Source: Synechococcus sp. CC9311
GTDB taxonomy: Bacteria; Cyanobacteriota; Cyanobacteriia; PCC-6307; Cyanobiaceae
DNA: 64,000 bases
Assembly: GCF_000014585.1 (NCBI RefSeq)
Contig: NC_008319.1
Span: forward strand, 1,054,001 to 1,118,000
Direction of reading: 5' to 3'
This document shows positions 10,353 to 19,527 of this stretch, piece after piece. How positions within the stretch are numbered: position 1 is the stretch's first letter; each line of letters opens with the position of its first letter. The notes under the pieces were generated by a model. It was not told the DNA's origin. It ran no database searches and saw nothing but the letters and a program-made list of their open reading frames with translations. A program made the position numbers and the translations under genes.

Positions 10353-10790
10353 CTAGCATGTGAGGTATTGCAAAATAGTTTTCTCGTCTGCTCCAGCAAG
10401 CGCGATGTGTTGGTTAAGGGGTCGCCTGTCGTAGAAATTAAAAACGGATTGATGTGCCTGATCTGATGGATCAAAGGCGCCAACCTGTATTTCTGTGAGC
10501 TCTCTTTGTTTGAGCGGTTTATCTGTAGGGAGTTCATTAGGTCCCTCTAACCCTTTTTTCACCTGTTCCCGTAGCGACGGTGCGGAATTGAGTAGAGCCT
10601 CTAGCTCTGCCTCTAGCCGCCTGTAAGCAGCTCCATACCTAACCAATGCTTCCGCATGGTCAGTGGTCTTCAGAGACCGAATGAGAGTGCTTTTGCCAAC
10701 TGCCTTGCGGTCTTTCTCTGGAACCCACAGACGGACGTACCAAGTAGCGCCTCTATTGAGTTGTATTGGACCTTTACGTCTCCTGCCCAT
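10353..10790 (-). pseudogene. Truncated phage-type integrase remnant (N-terminal domain only)
   Basis: The 145-residue frame matches the N-terminal arm-binding part of tyrosine recombinases of the DUF6538 type: RGATWYVRLWVPEKDRKAVGKS, then IRSLKTTDHAEAL and a helix. Full integrases of this class are about 400-500 residues and carry a catalytic R...HxxR...Y domain. None is present here: the frame stops at 10353 and the AEC transporter begins within 60 bp. I read it as the decayed remains of an integrated element, although a stand-alone small protein cannot be excluded. No tRNA or att-like repeat is visible next to it. Confidence 0.65.
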
Positions 10791-10833
10791 TGATACCTAA
10801 CACGATAACTAACATGATGCCGGAGGATTTCCA

Positions 10834-11187
10834 GTGATGACAAGCGTTTTCGTCGAATTAATCGGTTCCAATCAGGAGGCGAAAAATCGCGCTGTCTGCC
10901 AGATCTCGGAGAAGACTAGGAGTATTTATGGCGATGTGCCAAAGTCTCAGCTGTCCCACGACAGGTGTTCAGTGGCTGTTTCGGCTCCTTTCTGTTCCAT
11001 TCCCCAGAGAGTTGTGCGGCTCAGTGAAGCCTTGCAAGCGCAACGTGAGCGCTTACAGGAGCGTTTGGCTGAGCAAATCAATAGCCTCCCTGTAGGGAAT
11101 GAAAGCTGGCTGCAGACTGAAAGGGAGCTCGTGGCCGCCGAGCGCGCCCTGCACGAGTTGGATGGACGTTGTCAGTTAGTCATTTGA
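10834..11187 (+). CDS. Doubtful small ORF with helical C-terminus
   Basis: This 117-codon frame has an unremarkable first half and a clearly helical, charged second half ([23 protein letters not shown]..., [12 protein letters not shown]). The true start may be internal, near codon 48 or later, and the upstream part may be non-coding. It lies between an integrase remnant and the amino-acid ABC operon, and its end overlaps the convergent ABC ATPase by 16 bp. I do not recognise a family. The coiled-coil-like end is the only positive evidence. Confidence 0.4.
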   Translation: MMTSVFVELIGSNQEAKNRAVCQISEKTRSIYGDVPKSQLSHDRCSVAVSAPFCSIPQRVVRLSEALQAQRERLQERLAEQINSLPVGNESWLQTERELVAAERALHELDGRCQLVI

Positions 11188-11915
11188 TTGAGGAAGCGCC
11201 TGCTGCGCTCTTCTTTGGCATGACTGAAAAATGTCGTCGCATCTGACAGTTCCACCACTTTTCCTGCATCCATAAACAGCACCCTGTCAGCGACCTCACG
11301 GGCAAATCCCAGCTCATGCGTGACGACCACCATGGTCATTCCTGCTGAAGCAAGCGCGCGCATGGCATCGAGAACTTCTTTCACGCGTTCTGGATCGAGT
11401 GCACTGGTTGGTTCGTCGAACAGCATTACCTCTGGATCCATCGCCAAGGCTCTGGCGATCGCCACGCGTTGTTGCTGCCCGCCACTGAGTTGGGCAGGAC
11501 GTTTCATGGCTTGATCAGCAATCCCCATTTGGGTCAGGAGCGACATCGCACGGAGTTCGGCCTCTTTCTTGTTGGCCTTTTTGACGCGGATTGGAGCCAG
11601 TGTGATGTTGTCCAGTATGGAGAGATGGGGAAATAAATTGAACTGTTGAAAAACCATTCCAACTCTGCGCCGGATTCGTTTGATCTGTCGCTCTTCATGG
11701 TTGGAATCCAACTGAATCCCTACGATTTCCAACTGGCCTTCATCAATGCTTTCCAAGCCATTGAAGGTACGGATCAAGGTGCTTTTCCCTGAACCAGAGG
11801 GCCCCATGACCACGAGAACTTCGCCAAGGTTCACGCTGAGATTCACCTCATCAAGAGCTCGATGATCGTCTGAGTAAGACTTGCTAACGGATTGCGCTTG
11901 AATGGCGATCGTCAT
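11172..11915 (-). CDS. Polar amino-acid ABC transporter ATP-binding protein (GlnQ/AapP-like)
   Basis: A 247-residue ABC ATPase with intact motifs: Walker [11 protein letters not shown]-loop [10 protein letters not shown], signature LSGGQQQR, Walker [13 protein letters not shown] and H-loop VTHELGFA. The [14 protein letters not shown] stretch is diagnostic of the polar amino-acid subfamily. The start is taken at ATG 11915, 25 bp after the permease stop, rather than at 11975 inside it. It is the last gene of a leftward operon of binding protein, permease, HdeD-like protein, permease and ATPase, similar to Aap/Bzt and to the Anabaena NatFGH-BgtA acidic and neutral amino-acid system. Confidence 0.92.
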   Translation of the reverse strand: MTIAIQAQSVSKSYSDDHRALDEVNLSVNLGEVLVVMGPSGSGKSTLIRTFNGLESIDEGQLEIVGIQLDSNHEERQIKRIRRRVGMVFQQFNLFPHLSILDNITLAPIRVKKANKKEAELRAMSLLTQMGIADQAMKRPAQLSGGQQQRVAIARALAMDPEVMLFDEPTSALDPERVKEVLDAMRALASAGMTMVVVTHELGFAREVADRVLFMDAGKVVELSDATTFFSHAKEERSRRFLNQMTN

Positions 11916-11940
11916 AACTGTTGTGTGGATAGGAGCGGTC

Positions 11941-12969
11941 TTAAGAGCCAGTCGATAAGTGTCCTTGACGTTCAATTCGCTTCGCTAAGAGGGCCATCGC
12001 TGAACAGAGCAACCAATACACACCAGCAAGCCAGACATAAGTCTCAAGATGACGGCCGATGTAGTCAGGGTTTGCCAGCAAGCTTCGGCTAATTCCTAGC
12101 AGTTCTATCAATCCGAGAATCGCCATCAAGCTGGTGTTTTGCATCAATCCGATCGCTTGGTTGGTTAAAGCCGGAACAGCGATCCTTAGTGCCTGGGGAA
12201 GAATGATCAGTCTCATCGTGAGAGACGCATTGAGACCCAGTGCCGCTGCCGCTTCCGCTTGCGTGGGTGGGATGGATTGCAGTCCTCCGCGGACATCTTC
12301 TGCTACATAAGCAGCTGCAAACAGTGCAAAAGCCATCACAGCTCTCAACACTCTGTTGATTTCGATCTCAACTGGGAGGAAGAGAGGTAGGAGCAGTTGT
12401 CCGAAAAACAGCACCGCAATGAGAGGAACGGCACGCATGAGGTCGATATAGATCCGGCAGAGCATCGCGACCAAACCCAAATTGGACGTTCTGCCAATAG
12501 CAAGCCCTACGCCTAGGGGCAGCGCTAGAAACCCACTCGCTGTTGTCAGTAGCAATGTGAGGGTGAGACCTCCCCAAGCGCGAGATGGCACTGCTTGGAG
12601 GTTTGCGGATCCAGCAAGCAAAACGACTCCTGTGGGCACCATGAGGATCCATGCCCAGGGAAGGCAAGGTCGGAGGCGTTTCAGCGGTTGGGGTAAGTGA
12701 TCACTGCCCAAGGTGGTGATCGTTAGCAACAGGAGAACGACCATCCAAACCAAAGGCCTCCAGCGTTGATCAGCGGGGTAACTGCCAAAGGCAAACAGCG
12801 GAAGGTTGTGAGTGACCACCCGCCAATCAGCTCCTGTGATGAGCCAGGACCCCGTTGACCAAAGAGCCCAAACAATTAAACCGAGAATGAGAACGCTGAA
12901 TGCGGCCTCAATCGGTTTTTGGCGCCAACGCCGATAGCGCTGCTGCCGAGGTTGGAATTCTCTCGCCAT
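11941..12969 (-). CDS. Amino-acid ABC transporter permease (AapM/BztC-like)
   Basis: This inner-membrane permease has 342 residues. The N-terminus carries a membrane segment and a long loop, and the C-terminal half holds the His/Glu/Gln/Arg/opine permease domain. The EAA loop reads [26 protein letters not shown], the ATPase docking site. An earlier segment, [18 protein letters not shown], is typical of AapM-type subunits. Its ATG overlaps the stop of the HdeD-like gene by one base (TAATG), so translation is coupled. It pairs with the second permease at 13498-14397. Confidence 0.9.
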   Translation of the reverse strand: MAREFQPRQQRYRRWRQKPIEAAFSVLILGLIVWALWSTGSWLITGADWRVVTHNLPLFAFGSYPADQRWRPLVWMVVLLLLTITTLGSDHLPQPLKRLRPCLPWAWILMVPTGVVLLAGSANLQAVPSRAWGGLTLTLLLTTASGFLALPLGVGLAIGRTSNLGLVAMLCRIYIDLMRAVPLIAVLFFGQLLLPLFLPVEIEINRVLRAVMAFALFAAAYVAEDVRGGLQSIPPTQAEAAAALGLNASLTMRLIILPQALRIAVPALTNQAIGLMQNTSLMAILGLIELLGISRSLLANPDYIGRHLETYVWLAGVYWLLCSAMALLAKRIERQGHLSTGS

Positions 12970-13472
12970 TAGCTGGCGGCTGGTGGTGCATCCGTGGGCT
13001 TGAGCAAGTTCAAGGCGGAAAGGAAAAGCGACACTCCAAAGATGGTTCCCAATGCCCAGAGGCTGTCAGTGGGCCATTCGATCACCAGCAGCAATCCGAG
13101 CACGGCAGTCACGATTCCATCCACCACCACAAGACCACTTGCTGGTGCGTGGGAACTGGCTCCTGTTGCTAATTCCATCACCCCTTCAACAAGCAAAAGG
13201 ACGCCTGCAAACAGCGTGAGGCTGATTTCACTATCGATAGGGTCGATCAGAATAAAGACAGCACCGCCGATGTAGAGCAGACCTGACAAGCCTTTAAAAA
13301 GTTTCCCTTGATTGGTTGGAATATCTCCAATCCGAAGCAGTTGATTCAGTCCAGCTACGAACACAATCCCTCCCAATCCAATGGTTAGAAGGGTTGCTGA
13401 AGCAAAGGGCAGCAAAATCGCTACAACAGACGCCACAATCAAAAGGACTGCAGCGATACGGCGAGTATTCAT
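12969..13472 (-). CDS. HdeD-family (DUF308) membrane protein inside the amino-acid ABC operon
   Basis: A roughly 167-residue protein with about six short membrane segments and repeated GLLxIxxG-like turns (FKGLSGLLYIGGAVFI, GVLLLVEGVMELATG). This is the DUF308 pattern of HdeD, an acid-resistance membrane protein of enteric bacteria. Its biochemical role in cyanobacteria is unknown. It sits between the two permease genes of the amino-acid transporter. It is one-base coupled to the downstream permease and 25 bp from the upstream one, so it is surely cotranscribed. Start ATG 13472 is preferred to the upstream start at 13490. Confidence 0.82.
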   Translation of the reverse strand: MNTRRIAAVLLIVASVVAILLPFASATLLTIGLGGIVFVAGLNQLLRIGDIPTNQGKLFKGLSGLLYIGGAVFILIDPIDSEISLTLFAGVLLLVEGVMELATGASSHAPASGLVVVDGIVTAVLGLLLVIEWPTDSLWALGTIFGVSLFLSALNLLKPTDAPPAAS

Positions 13473-13497
13473 GACAATGGACTTATACAACTTCAGT

Positions 13498-14397
13498 TTA
13501 ATGATGGTGCTGGCTTTTTAAAACAGCGCGGTTCAGCAGCTGCATGCCTCCATTGATCAGCAAGTTCAGCAGTAGAAAACTCAGCAAAAGCAGCAAAAAT
13601 CCTTCGATCGCTCGACCCGTTTGCGTGATGGTGGTGTCACTCACTGCGTAGAGATCGGCGTAGCCAACGGCAATCGCCAGGGTGCTGTTTTTGGCCAGAT
13701 TCAAATATTGACTGCTGAGTGCAGGCAGAATTGCAGGAAGAGCCTGGGGAAGGACGATTCGGCGTAACCCAAGTCCCTCTGTCATGCCAAGACTGCGGAA
13801 GGCTTCCCATTGTCCGCGTGGGACGGAATCGAGACCACCGCGAACCACTTCTGCAATGGATGCTCCCGTAAACACACTGAGTCCCACGAGGACAGCTGCA
13901 AACTCCACACTGAGAGTTACTCCAAGCAAGCTGATGCCCTGATTGGACAGGTGGATCACGGCTCCAAGGGGTGCAAATGGCTCTGAGGGAAGTCCCAGAA
14001 AGGCAACGAAGTACCAGAACAGAAGCTGCAATAGAAGAGGAATCTGACGAATTGATCCCACATACAGAGCTGCTAATTGCCTTAACAACGGATTCAGGCT
14101 GCGGCGAGCAGCACCGGTGCTGACGCCAAGCAGGGTTGCCAACACAATTCCTGCAACGATCACTCGCAAGCTGTTCAGCCATCCCATCAGCAGCGCCCAG
14201 GCTGTGCTGTCTGAAGGTTGATACGGAAGTGGGTGCTCACTGAGTGCGAAACCTGCGGGTCGCCACAACCAATCAAAACTGAGACCTAGCCCTGTTCTTA
14301 TGAGATTGACGGCGAGGTTGTTGATCAGAATCCCCATCACTGTGAGGAGAACAAGCACGATGATGAGTTGCCACCACCAGCGTTTTGAACGATTCAT
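13498..14397 (-). CDS. Amino-acid ABC transporter permease (AapQ/BztB-like)
   Basis: A 299-residue membrane permease of the HEQR family. A first membrane helix (WWWQLIIVLVLLTVMGILI) is followed by a loop and the conserved core, including YVGSIRQIPLLLQLLFWY and the EAA loop RGQWEAFRSLGMTEGLGLRRIVLPQALP. These are the marks of the first permease in Aap/Bzt-type acidic and polar amino-acid importers. Its start overlaps the stop of the binding-protein gene by 4 bp. It is separated from its partner permease by the HdeD-like gene. Confidence 0.9.
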   Translation of the reverse strand: MNRSKRWWWQLIIVLVLLTVMGILINNLAVNLIRTGLGLSFDWLWRPAGFALSEHPLPYQPSDSTAWALLMGWLNSLRVIVAGIVLATLLGVSTGAARRSLNPLLRQLAALYVGSIRQIPLLLQLLFWYFVAFLGLPSEPFAPLGAVIHLSNQGISLLGVTLSVEFAAVLVGLSVFTGASIAEVVRGGLDSVPRGQWEAFRSLGMTEGLGLRRIVLPQALPAILPALSSQYLNLAKNSTLAIAVGYADLYAVSDTTITQTGRAIEGFLLLLLSFLLLNLLINGGMQLLNRAVLKSQHHH

Positions 14398-15446
14398 TGG
14401 AACGGGGGTGAGGTCAGGACTCCTCCATTCCTGTACAGATTATTGAGGCCCCTTGGAATAGGAACAGCACTGTCCGGACCGAGATGTCGATTGTAGATTT
14501 CACCGTAATTACCTACTGCTTGGATCACCTTCACAATAAAATCGTTGTTTAAACCTAGTTTTTCGCCTAATTCACCTTCAACGCCAAGAAATCGCCTCAA
14601 TTGTGTGAGTTCAGGTCGACGTTGGGCTTCTTCAAGTTTGTCTCCGATGTTTTGTTGTGTAATGCCTAATTCCTCTGCAGCGATCAACGCATAGATCACC
14701 CAGCGCATGGCGTCCGCCAGACGCTGATCACCACCTGCTGCAAGTGGAGCGAGGGGTTCTTTGCTCAAGACTTCAGGAAGAATGACGTGTTGCTCAGGGT
14801 TGTTGAATCCGGATCTTGCCGCGGCGAGCTGAGAACGATCGGACGTCATTGCACTGCAGCGACCTTGGAGGTAGCCAGCGATCACTTGGTTGAGATCCTG
14901 ATACTTGATGGGTTTGTAGTCGATCCCTCTGGCCTGAAAAGCATCGTTGAGGTTTTGTTCGGTCGTGGTTCCTGAGCCCACGCAGATGGTCTTGCCTTGT
15001 AGGTCGTTGAGATCGGAGACCCCACTTTGACGCTTGACTAGGAGCCCTTGACCGTCATGGAAGACAACAGGGGCGAAGCTGACACCATTTCCTCCGACGG
15101 CATCTCTACTGAGGTTGAACGTGGTGTTGCGCGATAAGAGGTCAATTTCTCCAGTTCTAAGTGCTGTGAATCTTTCTGGAGCGGTTAAGGACCTGTATTG
15201 CACCTGATCAGGGCTTCCAGTAAGTGCCGCTGCAAAGGCTCGACAGATGTCCACATCAAGTCCCGCGAAGGAACCATCCCTTCGCAGAAAACTAAACCCT
15301 GGGATCTTGCCGCTCACTCCACAGCGAAGCTCAGCTCTCCGTTTGATGAGATCGAGTCTTGACGCACCGCCTTCTCCAAGCGTGGCACATCCATTCAAAA
15401 TGAATAGGAAAGAAACCAGCGGCAGCGCAAGAAGATGGACTCTCAT
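14394..15446 (-). CDS. Amino-acid ABC transporter substrate-binding lipoprotein (AapJ/BztA-like)
   Basis: This is the periplasmic binding component of the operon. Starting at ATG 15446 gives a lipoprotein signal (LLALPLVSFLFILNGCAT) with Cys at the LNGC lipobox. The family-3 binding-protein core follows: GVSGKIPGFSFLRRDGSFAGLDVDIC, then a LTAPERFTALRTGEIDLLSRNTTF block and a late RWVIYALIAAEELGI helix. The latter two are typical of AapJ/BztA, which bind general L-amino acids, Glu/Asp or Gln/Asn. The frame is open further upstream to 15539, but that part lacks sense as a signal. The small secreted protein gene starts divergently 93 bp away. Confidence 0.9.
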   Translation of the reverse strand: MRVHLLALPLVSFLFILNGCATLGEGGASRLDLIKRRAELRCGVSGKIPGFSFLRRDGSFAGLDVDICRAFAAALTGSPDQVQYRSLTAPERFTALRTGEIDLLSRNTTFNLSRDAVGGNGVSFAPVVFHDGQGLLVKRQSGVSDLNDLQGKTICVGSGTTTEQNLNDAFQARGIDYKPIKYQDLNQVIAGYLQGRCSAMTSDRSQLAAARSGFNNPEQHVILPEVLSKEPLAPLAAGGDQRLADAMRWVIYALIAAEELGITQQNIGDKLEEAQRRPELTQLRRFLGVEGELGEKLGLNNDFIVKVIQAVGNYGEIYNRHLGPDSAVPIPRGLNNLYRNGGVLTSPPFQ

Positions 15447-15539
15447 CTGTTTGTCTCTGGTAAGGAACAAGTGTGTCAGACCTCGTTCATCTCGACTGAT
15501 CGTTCTTGTCAATTCAAAGAACTGGTTTAGTTTCCGCAA

Positions 15540-15881
15540 GTGTCCGTTAACAGTTCGATGATCCGAACCCTTGCGGGATCCGCCCTGTTTTCGGCATTGT
15601 TTTTATTTGGAATAGTTTCCCCTTCGATGGCTTGGGAGGAGACTGATCAACAAGCTTATTACAATAAAATGTCTCTTTTAAAAGTCATGCTCGAAGGGGC
15701 TCGGATGAGGGCTGTTGAAACGAATGATTTGGAAACACTGTGTCTCATCATGAGCATCGGTAATGACGTAACGGTTCGCTATGTTGAGTTAAATCCGAAT
15801 GACGTTGAGATAAGTAATCGTCTCGATGGTATGCGGAATGATATGACGGCTTGTTTGGCACTCCTTTATAACAAGAAATAG
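15540..15881 (+). CDS. Small exported protein of unknown function
   Basis: A 113-residue protein with a clear Sec signal peptide (hydrophobic SALFSALFLFGIVSPSMAW, likely cleavage after SMA) and a mature part of about 80 residues. The mature part is helical and mildly acidic, with two cysteines (in LETLCLIM and MTACLALL) that could form a disulfide. I do not recognise a family. The start is GTG 15540, or ATG 15558 which still keeps the whole signal peptide. It is divergent from the amino-acid transporter operon and convergent with the SulP gene 20 bp away. Confidence 0.7.
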   Translation: MSVNSSMIRTLAGSALFSALFLFGIVSPSMAWEETDQQAYYNKMSLLKVMLEGARMRAVETNDLETLCLIMSIGNDVTVRYVELNPNDVEISNRLDGMRNDMTACLALLYNKK

Positions 15882-15900
15882 TCATCAAGTTGGTTCGTGA

Positions 15901-17487
15901 TCACCCATGACTACCTTCGGGCTGGCTTCCAATCCTTTCAAACAGATTCAAGCTTTCTTTATTTAACCCCTCAACATTTACGACGGATCCACCAAGTCTG
16001 AGCTTGCGGATGAGTTGGTTAAGTGCTCCAACACCACTTTGGTCCCAAATATGTGCCTGGCTCATGTCAATGGTGATTCGTGCTGGATGTTCGTGAACAT
16101 CAAATCCCTGTAAAAAATAAACTTTGCTCACAAAGAATAGTTGACCCCTTACGACATAGCGACATTCGTCAGTGTTGATTTTAATCGCTTCAACACTAAT
16201 GACTTTTGCAACTTTACGGCTGAATAAAATACCTGCAAGAGCAACCCCGGCAAGGACTCCAAGCGCAAGATTGTGGGGCGTTGTGAGCATGGTGACTGCA
16301 AAAGTCATCACCATCACGGCAGTATCACTTTTGGGGATATTTCGGATATTTCGCAAGCCAGCCACGTCAGCTGTACTCACTGCAATTCCAATCATCACAG
16401 CGACCAAAGCTGCCATGGGGATTTGCTTAAGCCAAGTACTGGCAAGCAAAATCATTGCTAAAAGGCTGACTCCGGATGACAGGGTGGAGAGGCGTGTTCG
16501 GCCACCATTGTCGATGTTCATGACTGATTGGCCCACTAACGCGCAGCCAGCCATTCCTCCAAATAGGGAGGACACGATGTTTGCAATTCCCTGACCTTTG
16601 GCTTCAGTATTTTTGTTTGAATTGGAATCAGTTCTCTCGTCAAGAATGTCTTGAGTGAGGAATGTCTCCATTAAGCCAACGAGTGAGATCGATAAAGCTG
16701 TTGGTAAGACAATTCCAAACGTTTCTAAATTAAAGGGAACCCTTTGATTGCTAACATCGCCAAAGGGAAGATTGAAAAAAGGCAGACCATTAGGAAGCTC
16801 TCCAAGGTCCACAACCTTAGGAATGTCTAGTTGCAGCCCCATACTGATAGCTGTAATCACAATGATCGCTACTAGCTGGGAAGGTAAGGCGCGTGTAATA
16901 CGTGGTAGGCCATAAATGATGACAAGTCCAAGCAAGACGAGTGCCCAGACAACGGGGATTTGACTTCCGCTTAGGGCGTGCATGGCATGGTCATTTCCAG
17001 CTTCCCCAAAGTGAAGATTGATCCCCAATTGAGGAAGTTGAGCCTGAAAGATCAATAAAGCAAGAGCATTCACAAATCCGCTTAAGACGCCCAGAGGCAC
17101 GAACCTCATCTGATAGGCCAGGCGTAAGTAACCCCAGAGAATTTGGAAGACGCCGGTGAGAATGCCTGCGGCCATCAAGTAGGCCAGCCCTAGTCCTTCT
17201 CCTCTTGCATTTCCTGTCGCCACCAATCCGGTCATCAACAGGGCTGTTGATCCCGTTGCGGAGGTGATCATCGCTGTTCGTCCACCGACGAAGGCAATCG
17301 TTATGGAGAGACAAAAGGCTCCAAACAATCCAACCCTGGGATCCACGCCTGCAATCCCAGAGAATGCGATCGCTTCTGGAATCATCGCGAAGGCCACGAC
17401 CAGTCCCGATAGAACATCTCGTCTCGGATTGCTGAACCAGTTCTGAAGTCCCATTGCGGGAGAGGAAGCCATGGGCGTCTGTGCCAC
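15901..17487 (-). CDS. SulP-family anion transporter with STAS domain
   Basis: A 528-residue inner-membrane transporter with the SLC26/SulP architecture. About 11-12 membrane segments begin with [19 protein letters not shown], and the [20 protein letters not shown] region lies in the middle. A cytosolic STAS domain follows from about residue 430 ([23 protein letters not shown]). Substrates in this family include sulfate and bicarbonate (BicA in cyanobacteria). The sequence does not let me choose, and the first helix differs from that of BicA. It is a single-gene unit. Confidence 0.9.
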   Translation of the reverse strand: MAQTPMASSPAMGLQNWFSNPRRDVLSGLVVAFAMIPEAIAFSGIAGVDPRVGLFGAFCLSITIAFVGGRTAMITSATGSTALLMTGLVATGNARGEGLGLAYLMAAGILTGVFQILWGYLRLAYQMRFVPLGVLSGFVNALALLIFQAQLPQLGINLHFGEAGNDHAMHALSGSQIPVVWALVLLGLVIIYGLPRITRALPSQLVAIIVITAISMGLQLDIPKVVDLGELPNGLPFFNLPFGDVSNQRVPFNLETFGIVLPTALSISLVGLMETFLTQDILDERTDSNSNKNTEAKGQGIANIVSSLFGGMAGCALVGQSVMNIDNGGRTRLSTLSSGVSLLAMILLASTWLKQIPMAALVAVMIGIAVSTADVAGLRNIRNIPKSDTAVMVMTFAVTMLTTPHNLALGVLAGVALAGILFSRKVAKVISVEAIKINTDECRYVVRGQLFFVSKVYFLQGFDVHEHPARITIDMSQAHIWDQSGVGALNQLIRKLRLGGSVVNVEGLNKESLNLFERIGSQPEGSHG

Positions 17488-17982
17488 TTTCTTTTCAGGG
17501 AACGCGTTAATGCTGAATATCCTTTTCTGAGGACATACAGGCAGGCGCCGAAGATTACCGCGGCTCTGCCTGGGTTTTGTCAGAAATCGCTCTTAGGCAG
17601 CGGGAACGCAAAAGTTGCTGATGTCCAGGATTCGACGCGAATGACTGCTGACTCGTCCACACTCAAGCCATAAGTGCGTCGATCCTGAGGCTCGCTTTGG
17701 CTTGTTCGAGGGGCTTGAAGCTCGAATCAGCGATCAATGGATCGCCATCAGTACTGAGAGTTTTTGCCTGATCGCTTGGCTCAGATGAAAACCGATTGGC
17801 AAGACTGCGATTGGATGTGCTGTGAATTGGCTAAGCCCAGTTGAATCGTCGACCTTGGCTCACGCGTTTTGCTAACCGTTGCCGAGTGAATGTTGGTTGA
17901 GGGAGCGGTCTTCATCCCAGTAAAAGTTGATCTGTGGAAAAGGAGAGCATTTGTAAGCCCATAAACTCCTAAAGATTGTGAG
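17488..17982. other. Intergenic region, 495 bp, with two tiny overlapping ORFs
   Basis: No convincing gene is seen between the SulP gene and the TerB-like gene. The start of SulP must have its promoter here. Two very short plus-strand frames joined by an ATGA overlap occur at 17702-17788 (28 codons from a TTG) and 17785-17844 (19 codons, Cys/Trp-rich). They are noted as a weak possibility only. Confidence 0.4.
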
Positions 17983-18474
17983 TTAGGCCAGCCATCTCAA
18001 GAGCACTTGCTTCAAAGACGGAATGCTCCATTCCTGGAGTTCTTCATCAGCTGCCCACTGAATAGCGCGAACACGTTCCGCTGGGCACTGAACTGCACCA
18101 GTGATCGTTTGAAAAAGATCGAGCTCCTTGGCATTCATGTCTGTCGAATCATCACTCTCTCGTGAAACCATTGCAGTGAGATAAGCAAGTTTGACTGCAA
18201 GATCTCGTTCCTCCTTTGTCTTGAGCGCTCTCAAGCGGTTCAAAAGCTCATCACGCACAATCCTTTTGGTGCTTCCCCTCGCCACACTTTTATGATTTGA
18301 CAGCGACGAATAACCTTCAACAAGCCTGTTTCTCAAGGCATCACGATCTTCTTTAAGACCATAGCTATCAATAAGCGACACGATCAAATCCTCTTCTTCC
18401 TGAGACATTGATCCATCACAGTAGGCAACCTCCTGGATAAGTTGAAGCAGGGTTATTGAACTGCTTTCGTTCAT
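17983..18474 (-). CDS. TerB-like helical protein
   Basis: A 163-residue all-helical protein resembling the TerB/DjlA-type metal-binding fold. It opens with LLQLIQEVAYCDGSMSQEEEDLIVSLI, where acidic residues follow the first helix (the CDGSMSQEE pattern typical of TerB). Further helices follow, including LAVKLAYLTAMVSRE. TerB-like domains are linked to tellurite and stress responses and to membrane-associated scaffolds, but many members have no known role. It stands alone next to a small hypothetical gene. Confidence 0.65.
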   Translation of the reverse strand: MNESSSITLLQLIQEVAYCDGSMSQEEEDLIVSLIDSYGLKEDRDALRNRLVEGYSSLSNHKSVARGSTKRIVRDELLNRLRALKTKEERDLAVKLAYLTAMVSRESDDSTDMNAKELDLFQTITGAVQCPAERVRAIQWAADEELQEWSIPSLKQVLLRWLA

Positions 18475-18600
18475 TTTCTTGTCATCTTCTTCTTGGCTCT
18501 ATAGCATCTTTTCGCCTTGGGCATCACTCAGCTCCTTATTAATTATCACTCTGATGAGGACCATCTGCCCTTGGGTGAGGGCAATGCTGTCAGAAGGTCG

Positions 18601-18885
18601 TCAGTCATTATCACTTCTCTTGTTGCTGACGTTCTCCATCTCCTTAAGAGAGCGATACGTGAGCGGCTTTTCGATCTTCACGACTCCATAGCCGAGAGAA
18701 ACAAGCTCCTGAACGGCCTCAGCAAACTTCTTAGATCCCATTCGTCTGATTGCTCTATTCCCCTGTTGTTTGGCCGATTGCCATGTGCAGCCATCAGCTT
18801 GGAAGCCGTGCTGATGCACATGGCGCATCAGCAGCATTGTCTCTGTGGCTTCCACCCAAAGCTCGTCAGTCTTTACTTGAGACAT
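18601..18885 (-). CDS. Small hypothetical protein
   Basis: A 94-residue basic protein with a winged-helix-like look: AIRRMGSKKFAEAVQELVSLGYGVVKIEKPLTYRSLKEME. A His/Met-rich helix near the N-terminus (TMLLMRHVHQHGF) is unusual. There is no signal peptide. I do not recognise the family; DNA or RNA binding would be a guess from the basic helices. It lies in a gene-poor stretch between the TerB-like gene and the FAD oxidase. Confidence 0.5.
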   Translation of the reverse strand: MSQVKTDELWVEATETMLLMRHVHQHGFQADGCTWQSAKQQGNRAIRRMGSKKFAEAVQELVSLGYGVVKIEKPLTYRSLKEMENVSNKRSDND

Positions 18886-19527
18886 CTGTCCTCCTGGTCA
18901 TTAAAGATAAGCATTCGTCCTCGTTTTTTCAGTCCATTACCATGTTGTTGATCATTGCTGTAGCCGCTCAAGTAAAGACGAAATGGATGGTGCCTCAGCT
19001 GGTTCAATTCATTCATGAGTATCTGCAGTGAATCTCCGGTGCTGAAGTGATTTTGGTGCAGTGTAAGCAAGATCTCAGCACTTTTTAATGCCGGTCATCA
19101 CCTCGTCTATTGATTTGGGAGATGGTGTGTTCATCGGGGGGAAACAACCCTTGCTTTTCACTCACATGTCTCAAGCAAATGACTACTTTGTTCATTGCTC
19201 AATTGACTGGCCCTGGGCTACAAAATATTGACCCCGTAATGGTGACTGGTGGTAGTAAAAAATAAAGTAGGACATTGGATCAAAAATTTCCTGGCTAATG
19301 CTAATGAAATGCAGAGTGTAGTGGCTATGTTGATGAGGTGATCAACGTTGTTGATGAAATGATCGCTGGCAAGTGTTGTGCTAATTCCTGTCTATTGGTT
19401 GATAAAGCCACGCTAAGAGCGGTGTTGATTGTTGCGACAGGTCATTCTCTTGGCAGATATTTTCTACTAATTAGACCCGCTATCTAGTGGTGCCCTCGCT
19501 CTTTTAATTCTTTTTCGTGTCTTGTCT
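18886..19527. other. Intergenic region, 642 bp, no gene seen
   Basis: This is the longest gene-free stretch on this side of the window. Its left end would hold the promoter of the small hypothetical gene and its right end the terminator region of the FAD oxidase. I see no tRNA and no strong hairpin with a T-tract. A short G-rich block followed by GAAACAACCC at about 19135-19150 recalls the loop motif of some cyanobacterial small RNAs, but I cannot fold it convincingly. Confidence 0.4.

Noticed and set aside
15901-17487. Calling the SulP transporter BicA (bicarbonate)
   Set aside because: The first membrane helix and neighbouring motifs differ from those of BicA as I know it, and there is no carbon-concentration gene context.
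18873-19070. 65-codon minus-strand frame next to the small hypothetical gene
   Set aside because: No domain or convincing start, and it overlaps the neighbouring gene that looks more coding-like.
19135-19150. GGGGAAACAACCC block reminiscent of the loop motif of Yfr2-type cyanobacterial small RNAs
   Set aside because: I could not build the expected stem-loop or find a terminator after it; a short motif match alone is not enough.
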